Shown: piece after piece, positions 35,870-47,200 of the stretch | Layout of the letters: each line of letters starts with the position of its first letter | Position numbering within the stretch: position 1 is the first letter of the stretch | Source of the DNA: Plecoglossus altivelis | Taxonomy: Eukaryota; Chordata; Actinopteri; Osmeriformes; Plecoglossidae | Direction of reading: 5' to 3' | Assembly: GCA_036571765.1 (NCBI GenBank) | Contig: BROE01000020.1 | Coordinates: 17,028,406 to 17,092,405, forward strand | DNA length: 64,000 bases | Made by a program: the position numbers and the translations under genes | The notes under the pieces: model-generated | What the model was told of the DNA's origin: nothing | Database searches by the model: none | The model's input: only the letters and a program-made list of their open reading frames with translations

Positions 35870-38299
35870 GTGTAGGTTTAATCATTACAATGGCATGGAT
35901 GGACAGAAACAGAGATAGTTACAAAACATCAGGTAGATACAAATGACTAAACGTCCTCTCCTGAGGCGGGAGGGGGAAAAAAAACACAACGAAATAGAAC
36001 CGAATGACGGCGTTCAGCTAACACAATAAACCACCAGGATGGGAAACTCATGTTCAATATCAAGTGCAATATTGGAGCATCCGATTACCTCCCCACACCC
36101 ACCCTCCTTCCCCGAATCCAACTGCATTGTCTTGAATACCGTAAAGCGGTGCTCTATCAGAGTAGGTAAGGAATGACTGCATGGATTGTATCATTATCAT
36201 GTTTTCTATATGGTCCACAAAGCTATGGTCAAGGCCTGGGCCTGGGCCAAACACTGTTTATAAAGTCGTCAGCTGCGCTTGATGTACCTCGAGGGTTCGC
36301 CCTTCTGGGCGGATCCCATTGAGATAGTCACCGCGCGGGGGTCAAGTGCAGTGAATCAAGCGCGCCCTCAGACAGTATGTCACGGTGTTTGTCCCTGGTT
36401 GTAGTCCACCTTTTAGCCCTTTCACTGCAGTAGCTTCCAGTAGAGAACCAGGCCAGACCACTGAGACACGCAGGTTTGCATAGACATCAATTTAAGTTGA
36501 ACTCATGCAAACCAATGAAGCTGAATGAAGGGTTGATCAACAGGGGGGAAGAAAAAAAAAGTGTATTTTTTAAATTTATTACAATGAATCATGAATCGGT
36601 GATTGTTACTATTGTCCACACAGTTTTCATCACATCTGGGATTATTATAAAAATAAGTGAGTTCATATATACCGCGTATTCATCGTTAAAAAACAACAAC
36701 AGGTAAAACGAACGAATGACTCTATGCGTTACAGTCCATTGAGTTGAACAGTTAGGAGTTAGTTACAGTGGATGTTGGAAACCAGATCAGTCTGTCTCTG
36801 GGCATCTGGGGCGTGGTGTTCTACTGCTCTGCCGGTCTACATGGTTAGTATTGCTTCAACCTTCCCATCACTGGGGAATATGAAGACCTGCCAATGCAAA
36901 GACTCAGGCATTTGAGTGTGTGTTTGTGTGTGTGTGTGTGTGGACGCGCATGTGTGTGTTTGTGTGTGAAAGATGAGAAGAGAGCGCGTGTTTATGTGTG
37001 CGTTCATATGTATTTATACGCTACTAATATGCATGAGTGCGTGTGTGTGTTAACATATATTTGTGCGCTAATGTGTGTGTGTGTGTGTGTGTGATGCCAA
37101 GCAAACATGCAGCATTGGTGTCTGTCCAGAGCAGTTATCATGCATAGGATGTCAGCAGGACAGCCATGAGTAAAGGAAGCACAGCTGGCACATCCAAGAT
37201 AGAGGCCTTCTGCAGCATCATCGATCAGACATCCGAACACGCATGTTGTCCCCCTCCACTAGCATGTTTGGACAGTATGTTTCATGGTGTCGACATATCA
37301 GTGGTGAAAACACTACTTTTCTAGCTAACAAAAACATCCTGTTTTTAAAAGCTCGTTTAGGAAATACCACACAGGTGGTCGCACGGAAGAAAAGAAAAAA
37401 AAAACGTTTGTCACTGAGTCAAACTTTAGAACCAGACATAATAAACTGGTAGTATACAGTATATAGTTTGTAACCTGCTAGACCTCCCCCCCCCCCCCCC
37501 CCCTCCCCGCACAAATGTACCCAACCCCAAAACTGGTTTCTTTTATAAAGTAATACTCATCGTAATAAATAAATCAAATAAATTAAACACATTTCAAATC
37601 AATGTGACAAAAAGCGCTCAAAAAACTAAAAAGAAACAAAAAATTTCAAATTTGCTGTCAAAAACCTTTTTTTGTTTGTTTGTTTTTTTACATCAAATAC
37701 TTAAAAAACAATAGAAGAAGAAACTGTCAGGAAGTAGGACGTAGGAAGTAGGAAGTAGACAGGAAGTGGTGTATAGGAGCAGACGTAGACTTGCAGGGCT
37801 GTGTAAAAGCTGCCTCAGTGCAGCCCAGCGTCAGTCAACAGTGTGGCAGTCATAAACTCTCTCGGAGGGAATCGCTCGTACAGATCAATAAATAGAAGAA
37901 GAAGAAGACAGAAGAGGTAGAGGAGAAAAGAGAGGAAGGACCAAAGGGAAGAAGAGAGGAAGATATAGTCTATGGCTTGCTCGAGTGGCTTCATTGGCCA
38001 GTAGGATAAATATGGTTATGACTAGCTATACCAACCAGCTCTCCTGGCTCACACAGAACCGTAATCAAGCTACAAAACACACCGTTTTTTATTTTTCTTC
38101 TTTTTGTTGTTGTTGGAAACTACGTAACTACATCATCAGGCAAGACGGAAGAACTACAAACAGCCCTTCCCCTCCAGGAGGTCATCCTATTGGACGACGG
38201 ACAGTGGTCGTCGGCGGTAACAATCCCTCGGGACAGACTTGGTTGGCGGAGGAGAATGCGGGAGGATTGGGGGGGAGGGAGGGGGGAGGAGGAGGAACT
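35870..38299 (-). other. pcbp4: pcbp4 3'UTR
   Basis: After the TGA at 38302-38300 the - strand runs about 2.4 kb without coding signs. Possible poly(A) signals on the - strand are AATAAA at about 38093-38088 and about 36580-36575, and ATTAAA at 35882-35877 followed by a T/G-rich stretch. The end at about 35,870 is inferred from that last signal and the change to simple repeats below it. Confidence 0.5.
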
Positions 38300-41200
38300 T
38301 CAATAGGGAGCGAACTTCTGGCGTTCGGGTTTCTTGATGCCGTTGGCGGAGGAGATCTTGGCGGTGTAGGAGGCCAGGGTGGCGTGCGGAGGAGCACCGC
38401 CGGCGGCGGCGGCGGCGGCAGCTGTGGCGGAGGGGGAGGAGAGTGCCAGGAAGGGGTAGGATTTCATTCCCAGGAGGCTGGACAAGGGGAGGGCATAGGG
38501 GGCGCCCATCATGGGAGCGTGGGGCAGAGCTCCCATCGCTGCCAGGGCTGCAGAGGAGGCGGCGGGAGGAGGAGGAGGGGCAGGCTGGGTGGTGAAGCTC
38601 ATGTTGAGGTCAACGGGGGTCGACATGGAGGAGGACTGGGCGGTGGATTTGGCGGTCTCTAAACTGCACAGGGGACGGAGGGAGGGAGGGAGGGGACGGG
38701 AGGTGGAGGGAGGGTGGAGGGAGGGAGGGAGGGAAGGAAGGGGAGGAGGGGAGGAGGACAGGGAAAGGGAGAGGAGTCCGGATGGAAAAGGGTTAGAAGG
38801 TTAAATAAAAGACATGTTAAAGAAAGAAATCGAGAGAAATCAAATAAATAAAACTGAAACCAAAACAAAAGGAAATTGGAGATAAATAATCATAAAGGTG
38901 TGTTTTGCTGGAGGTTGCAACAGATTATTTGAGGGGGGCCTGGGTACTCATGGGGGAGGTGCTGTATAAGTCAGGGAGATGGCCAGGGTAGGGGCTTGGG
39001 AGGGGAAACAAAATAAGTCAAATACATTAGGAGACATTTTCCTCTTCAGGAGATTATACCTCACAAGACAAGTCATGCACTGCTATGTAGAAAGGTCCAC
39101 TATGTACAGCTGTTAAAGGTGTCCTTGTGTTGGTGCTCTTTGATGCACTTTGGTCAACAACAAAAAAAAGAGGTATTTTTGAAACATACCTCTGGAATAA
39201 ATTATTTCTAATTCATCGACTGATTGATCGATTGACTGGTTGATTGATTGACAGGTCAATATATGGTATGGAAATACTGCAGATCCTGGAAGATTGCATT
39301 GTGTGTGATTCTAATCTAACCTGAGCATCTGTGAGGATCTGATTGGATAGGAAAATTGGTCCGACTATGGGCCTGTTCAGATTCTCCACTGTGTCTCTCT
39401 CCTGCGTCCTGCGGGGATTCCTTAAATCTATCGTGATTGGATTGCCGTAAACAGGCCGTCCTTTAAACAGCTGCGACCGATCCAGTCGGGTTAGATTCGG
39501 GATTTCTCCCTGAGGAGCCACGAGTAGAGGAAGCGGCGTTCAAGCGCCCCCAGTCTGCCCGCAGACATGTTGCTCGGATCCTCCGCGCGCCACAGCGCGG
39601 GTCTTTGTGTTTTCCAGACCAGAGGTGCTTTCGATACGCACGCACGTCCTGATGCAACACTCCGCAACAGAAAGCAAAAAGGGGAGCGGAGCTGTCTGAC
39701 AGATGCGCTGAGTGGAGCAGAGGTTCCCGCAGGTACGGATCTACAGCATGAATAATCATCTGCGGATAAAAGGCTGCTGACTTGACGAGAGCAGAGGGGG
39801 CGGGATTGCCGCCGTCATGCCGGAGTTTTCCTAACCGTCAGAGAGGCCGCGACGCTCTCATAACACTTTGACTCAATTAAGATCGTGTCAAAGTCCCACA
39901 ATAAAACGAGGCCCGCTTATTAGCAGCGCTCGGGGCGGGTTCCAAGGCTAAGCTGCGCAGGACGTCGACCCAGAAATGTCATGTTCGAACTTTGACGGTA
40001 TGTTTTCGACGTGGACGCCGCGCGTGACTGTTCGCGTGTACTCATACGCGCCCGCGTGCGCACACAAACACACAGACACCCAAACACAGACACCAAGACG
40101 CACGCAAGAACGTCAAATAACAAAAAAAAATGCACAAAAAACCCCCTCTGAAAGTGAAACCTTATAATACAAAAGAAACCCTCCAGAGATATCACAGCCA
40201 AGCAGACTGTGTTGACCCCAGTGTTGACAGGCAGGGACTAAACACCCTGTCAGAACCCTCTGTGAGTGCAGCCTAGTGAAATATCAAGTCATTCCAGGTT
40301 CCAATCTCTGATTTGCATATAAATGGCCAGAGTGTTTATCAGGAGAGGGAGGCTGGAGAGGTGCGAGGCAGGTCTGTAAGACAGGCACCCTCCAAGACAG
40401 ACGGATGGATGGAGGGGGGGGGGTGGGGGATGACACCATGAGACAGCAGGCAGAAGAGGACTCTGTCAGCTACACAGCCTGGCTCTGAAGAAACAGGCTT
40501 CTTCCTAGTGTTAGACTGAGGCTTGAACACAAGCCTGGACCAGAACAGACCTTCATCTGTGTGATAGAGAGGCTGATACAGAGGCTCTGATTGGCTGACA
40601 CCACTGCAGATCCACAGTTCAGTTTCTCTCTCCAAAAAACAACAAAAAAAGTTTGATTCAACGGCGTACTTTACGCCCCAACAAAGTATATCACTGTATC
40701 TATTCTGGGTGTGGCCTGGTGCATCGTGGGTCCTGGGTGGTGCTGTGTCTTACCAGGAAGTGATGAGGTACTGGGCCAGGTTGATGCTGATTGGTGTTCC
40801 AGTGATGGTCACATGACGGTCGCTGCTGCTGTCCAGCTGGCTGCCTATCTTGATCTGTGCACCCGACACCTGGCGGATCTCGTTGATTTTGGTGCCCTGG
40901 CGCCCGATGATGGAGCCAATCAGCTGATGGGGTTGAAGAGAGAGGGGACGGGACTTGCGTGAGAAGGAGGGAGGAGACAGGGGGAGGAGAGGGGGGAGGA
41001 GAACTACTTTGTAGTTCTAACATGTCAGAAAGGCAGAGGGGACACAGGGCCTGAGTGGCTCTCTGGTTCACTGAGGTGTTACTGCAAGGGGGCGGGGCCT
41101 GAATCTAGCCCGGGTCATTTCCTGCATGTCCCTTTTCATTCTATTCTACATGTGTCACTGTCACCTGTCACTCTTGACCACCTCGATCTTCAAAGGCAGA

Positions 41201-44200
41201 AATGCCCCTAAAAGACAATCAGTATAGAGAGATCTGAGCAGGGTTAGGGTCTATTACAAGGGAGATCAAATGAAAAGAAAAAACGAAAGTACCTTTAAAA
41301 CAACTTATTTACCATAACAGTAAGGAGACATGACCATGGAAGTATAAACTAAAGACATGAGATGGCTAATCGCTAGTGTAATGTAATCATAAACAACTTC
41401 AAATGTCTGTTATTACAGCCTTTGTCCAGTAGAATTGGCTTTTTCTTACCAAAAGGATCAATTTAGCCCTCACACCAGCAGTTATATTGACGACTGCAAG
41501 GCTTGTTTACTGCCTACTCCTGCAGAATGGGGGATTTGTCTGTACTGGTTATCATGATCCTAAGACCTCCCTTTGTCATCCCTCCCTCCCTGCCTCCCTC
41601 CCCCACTCTGTCTCTCTCTCTCCCTCGCTCTCTCCCCTCCCCCTCTCTGTTCCTCCCTCTCCATCCCTCCCTCCTTCTCCCTCCCTGCCTCCCTCCCCCT
41701 CTCTGTCTCTCTCTCTCCCTCCCTCACTCTCTATCCTCCCCCTCTCTGTTCCTCTCCCTCCCTCCCTCCCTCCCTCTCACTCCCTCCCTCCCTCTCCCTC
41801 GCTGCCTCTCTCCCTCTCTTGCCCTCCCTCCCAGGCTATTTCTAACACAACCCCTTGCAGAAATAACCTGTACATCCATATAATCAGTCCAAACCAACGG
41901 TCACTTTCAATTTCTCCCCAACCCTAACACCACCAAGTACCCACTCAGGAACATGGACTCCACACCAGCGTGCGTCTGTCCTCTCCCTCCTCCCTGAGTG
42001 GGTATCGATTTCCCAGCCAGGGGGAGCGACGCTCGTCTAATTCCTCCAGAACACACACAGCTGTTTACTGGTCAACGTAACAGGAAGTAAATAGGGAACA
42101 AGCAGTGTGGAACCGTAGAGAGGGTTGCCGTGGTTATTTTCTGCTGTGCTTGTCTTGCTGTCTTGCTTGCACCTGAGAGAGTTAACGACTCCTTGGTTTA
42201 GGTTTATCCAGGCCAGCTCAGGACAGCACAGGACTCAGGACTGTGCTGGGCTAGGATAGGAGGGGACTGGGCTAGGACAGGCCTAGGGCTAGGACAGGCC
42301 TAGGGCTATGGATGTTGTGGTGGTAGACAAGTCCAGGTTAGGGCTGGGCTAAGACATGCTTGGCTTTAGGACAGAATTTGGTTTCATGGACTAGTGGGTT
42401 TAGGAGAGCACTGGCTCTGCATGGACTGGACCATGAGCGGCTGGGGCCAGGGCAGGGCTGTTAGATCGCTGTCCCTGGACCAGACGCTGTTGCCAGTGGA
42501 GGGCTGTTAGATCGCTGTCCCTGGACCAGACGCTGGGGCCAGGGGAGGGCTGTTAGATCGCTGGATGTGATGGAAGGGGCCTGGTGTGGGCCAGCTAAGA
42601 ACCTTGATCCAGCAGATCCCGGGTCAGGCCAGTACCATTCTGAAGTGACAGCAGGACAGACGTGTTGGCAGGCTGGTATGTGTCTGATCGATGGACAGCC
42701 TCTAGTCCTATCTACGTTTTTTTATCTCTTCCTCTTGTGCTATTTCAGTCCCTTTCGCCCCTCTTCTGCCCCTCTGCTCTTGCTGTAAATGTAGACTATG
42801 TCAGTGACAGGGATCGTCTATACTAGTGTGTGGAGGATGAAATGAAAATGGGTGTGTTGTGGGGTAGGTGGGGGTTGGGTGGTGTGAGGAAGGTTGGGGG
42901 GGTGGTGTGAGTAAGTTTGGGTGAGGGTGGGGTGGTGTGAGGTAGGTTAGGGTGGGGGTGGTGTGGTGTGACGTGGTTAGGGTGGAGGCTTGGGGGGGTG
43001 GTGTGGTGTAAAGGTTTGGGTCTTGGGTGTGAGGTAGGTTAAAGTGGTGGGGGGGTGGGGTGGGGTGGTTTAGCCCAGGGCTGGGGTGGTGGGTGATAGG
43101 GTAAGGGTGGGGGGGGTGGTGTGAGGTAGGTTAAGGTGGGGGTATAGGGGGGTGGTGTGAGGTAGGTTAGGGTGGGGGTATAGGGGTTTAAACTGGAGCA
43201 GAGATCCCAGCTAGAACAACAGAACATACACAACCCTCTCAAATCTCAATCCCAGAGGCCCCCTCTACAGGCAGAGAGTGTAACTGCACCATCCTACCCT
43301 TCGTACTGTGCTATGTGCTAGAGAGAGCTACTCTACCCAAGCCTGCGACTAGGATGGGAGACAGAGAGGAGCTGGGTTCTGCTGTGGGCTGGACTGGGAA
43401 GACAAGAGCGGCTATTTTGGGGAGATTCCCTGCTGCAGTAGTAATTTGTGATGGCTCTGAGAGGGTGGGACAACGCTAAGCCCACAGCCCCCCCCCCTTC
43501 AATCCTCCCTCTCTCGTTCCCGCTCCTCTCTTCCCTCCATTCCCTCTTTTCCTTTCTTCCTCCCACCCTCCCCCTGCCTTTTTTCAACCTTCCCTACCCT
43601 CCTCTCCTCCTTCTCTATCCCTCCTCTCCTCCTTCTCTATCCCTCCTCCCCTCTTTTCCCTCCCCTCTTCTCCTCCTCCCTTCCTCCCCCCTCCCTCTAC
43701 ACTAGTTATCATCTCTCTAAGCCCCCTCTCTGGTTTTGGCGATTGTCTCCCAGAATGCACCAGTCCCCCCTCCTGCACATCCCTCCTTGCATTGTTCTCT
43801 CTCGCAGGGGGGAGGGAGATGAGGTAGAGGAGGGACCCTATCTAAACTGATTAGGAGCTGTATCCATCAGCAAGCCTTCCTCTGCTGGCCGGGTGGAAGT
43901 CCGTGTCTGGCTGGCTGGCCGGCCGGCCGGCCGGCTGGGGGCGTGTCCTCAGACCGAGAGTTGTGGGTGTGGGTGATTGATTATTGCCAGGAGAGATTCT
44001 GTTCTGATTCGCGTGTCTCTGTGCTCAGCGTCTGCGCTACCGCTCACATCTTCTTCAGTCGTACTGACTGTCTTCTTCCGAACAGTCCAACACTGCTTGT
44101 TGAGACAAGATGAGAGAACGAGAGAGGAGAGGGAAAGGAGAGGAGACAGAAATAGAGAAGAGAGAGAGAGAGGGAGATAGAGGAGAGAAAGAGAGAGTCG

Positions 44201-47200
44201 AGAGAGCGAGATAGAGAAAGAGAGAGACAGGAAGAGAGGGGCTGGGCTTCCTGCCAACATGTTCCTGTGTCATCCTGAGGTGACACTGACAGGACTGTCC
44301 CATGGACTTCTGGGTAACTCTTTGGTCTGGAGTGTCACTCCACTAATATGGTCTCGAGAGAGCTAAGGGCATTAGTGTGTACAAGTGTGTCTGTGTTTAG
44401 TCTGTGGGCTGCTTGCATGTGCCTGAGCGTGTGTGTGTGTGGGGGGTGGGGGGTGGGGGTTAGCTAGTTGCTTTATTTACCCTGCGTTGTGACGATGGAG
44501 GCTCTAAGCCAGTCAGACAGCATGACAAGCCCTATCTGAGCCTCACTCAATGGGCCAATAAGACTTATACTCAGGGAGGGAGGGAGGGAGGGAGGGAAGG
44601 GAGAGAGGTGAGGAGGGAGAGGGAGGGAGGTGAGGAAGGAAGGAAGGACAGAGGGAGGGAGGTGAGGAGGGAGAGGGAGAGGGAGGGAGAATGAGGTAAA
44701 GGGAGGGAGGAGGAGGTAAAGGGAGGGAGGAGGAGGTAGAGGGAGGGAGGAGAGGGAGAGGAAAGGTGTGTGAGAGAGGGGGAGACAGAGAGAGGGTGGG
44801 AGCAGGAGGGAGGGAGAGTGGAAGAGGGAGAGGGAAGGATGAAGGGGGAGGGAGGGAGGGAGGGAAAGGGAAAGAGGGAGGAGCAATGGTGTAACCATCT
44901 TTTATGAGAGTGGGTAAGAAAGTAGTTTAAAATGTGTTACGCTCAATCTCAACTGGTTTTTGTTCCCTTTGACATGAAGACATATTGACTGAATGCTTAA
45001 AGGTGGGCTCTAAACCTGAGATACACCACGGCTCTCAGAGAGCTGGGAGATCAAGCCCATCTGAGAGGGATATGTGAGGGAGACAGGGACAGAGATTTCC
45101 TGTTCTGAAGGTTTCCAGAAGGCTCTTACATCGTTAGGGATGAGCAGTTCCTGGGACGTGGTTTGGGAATTAGCATCCACCCCTGCTGAGAAAGACGAGA
45201 GCCCAAATTAACCAAGACTCCAGGGAACAGACATCACACTGAAACACCTTCAAACCTCTCCCACAAACACTTGTACCAGTGTTTGTATGTGGCAGTCAGG
45301 AAGAGGGTTTGCATGCTGTATTATAATATAAAAAAATACATTATTATACTGTCTCTTTGTTGTATAAGATCCCATTGTGACTTGGGTTGTTGCCCCACGT
45401 AGTTGCAGATGGTTGTCCCTTCTCTCATCTCCAGTCCTTTCCTCGACTCGTCCTGTGTTCTTTTCAATCCTCTTCTTTCCTCCCCTTTCCTCCTCTCAAC
45501 TCCTCTTCCTTCTTTTCCTCTCCTCTCTTCTCCCCACCCCACCCTCCCCTCTCCTCTCCTCTCCACTCTACTCCTCTCCCCACTCCTCCTCTCCTCACAC
45601 TTCCTCTCCCCTCCCCTCCCCTCCTCTCGCCTCCCCTCCCCTCCTCACAGAAGGCTGTGTTAATAGACTGGTACGCAGCGTGACTGATGAGCTTTCTACC
45701 TGGGACATAATGGAAGTCTGCCAGCCGCATCCTGACAGCCCAATCCAGACCCCCTGCTCTCTCTTCTGCCCGGACCTACTGTTGTTAGAGCAGCTATTCT
45801 TTTGATGTTTACAGAAGGAAATGAAAGAGAACACTTCTAGGGTTCTGTACGCAGGAACAGGCATTAACAGAACTCACCCAGAGTCTGCTGACGGGAACAT
45901 TAAGGCCTCGTAGCTGCAATTCAGACTCTCAAACCGGAACTGGAGAGTTCAAACTGATCTGGTGGACGGGGCCGTCTACTAGCCAGAGGTGAATGATTCT
46001 AGCCCCCTGTCTAGAACACCAGCTTAGTTTCCACCCTGCATCCCAAACACACATTCCATTCCTGTACTTTCCTAATTGAGTCAGCGTGGGGGAGGACCAG
46101 GGAGGCCCAGCGTGTGTGTGGATCTGATCCCCGGACCAAAGCCTCTTCCCTGGCTTGCCGGCAAAGGCTGAGGGGGTTAAAGCCCATCCTGCTGGAGGGA
46201 GATACGTCCTGCCACGTCCTGGCCCACTTTCACCAGGATAATCTACTCCCTCTGGGTCACACCATCCCAACACCGTCAGGTAGTTTGGGTGCACTTGATT
46301 TATTCCTCCACCCAGGGCAACTGAAACAAATGGCGTTAGGTACGTGACCTCTTCGACTGAGGTGTGCAGGTGGGGTCAGAATATTTACTGAGAAGGGCTG
46401 CTTGTTTCGGTATCTGCTTATTGGGTTTAGGCCCACCCTCACAACCCCAACGTCTCTGCCTCCTCCTACACCTCCTGCTCCACCTGCTCATCCACCTGAA
46501 CCTCCTCCTCCACCACCTCCTCCTCCTCCTGAACCTCCTCCTCATCCTCCTCCACATCCTCCTTCTCCTGCAACTCATCCTCCTCCACATCCACCTCCTC
46601 CTCCAACTCATCCTCCTCCACATCCACCTCCTCCTGCAACTCATCCTCCTTCACCACCTCTTCCATCTCCACCACCTCCTCCATCTCCACCTCGTCCTCC
46701 ACCTCCACCCCTCACCCCCCCAGAGCAGCATACGTACCCGTGAGGCCAGAGGAGGCGGGCTGGCACATGGGGGCCAGGCCTTGCTGCTGCATGGACAGCT
46801 GGTGGAGTTTGGCCAGCTAGTCACAGGTGGAGAGGAGAGTCACACATTCACATCCCACATGAACAGATTCTGACCTGCACCAAGGACACACAGCAAGCAG
46901 TGATGGGTTGTGTTTGAGCCACATGTGTACTGAGCTTACCTCTGGATGGGGGATGCCATATTGGTTCTGTAGGGTGTATGCCTGGGGGGGAGAGAGACAG
47001 GTCAGCAGAATAGTCCAGGTGTTGGTCTTGCTGCTTACTGCAGGTCTGTCTGTCTGTCTGTATGTCGATCTGTCTGTCGGTCTGTCGGTCTGTCTGTCTG
47101 TCTATCTGTCTGTCTTACTTACTTGTTGCAGATCCATCCCTCCCTGAGCCACTGAGAACAGAGGGTGAGAACCATACTCTGATGCCTCAAACACCTTCAC

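Larger units (their letters stand above)
29050..35870. other. intergenic region between rbm15b and pcbp4 3' ends
   Basis: About 6.8 kb with no coding exon that I can support. 29,050-30,400 is AT-rich unique sequence containing a CTCF-like motif at 29321-29337. 30,400-31,400 holds short CA repeats and a SINE relic (31170-31250). 31,480-31,615 is a minisatellite. 32,340-35,770 is mainly simple repeats (C-rich, CA, CATA, GA). The long reading frames here are repeat artefacts. Confidence 0.6.

Noticed and set aside
46364..46873. Leu/Pro-rich and acidic reading frames
   Set aside because: Products of the CCTCCTCCA repeat; the pcbp4 exon 46816-46738 explains the local conservation.
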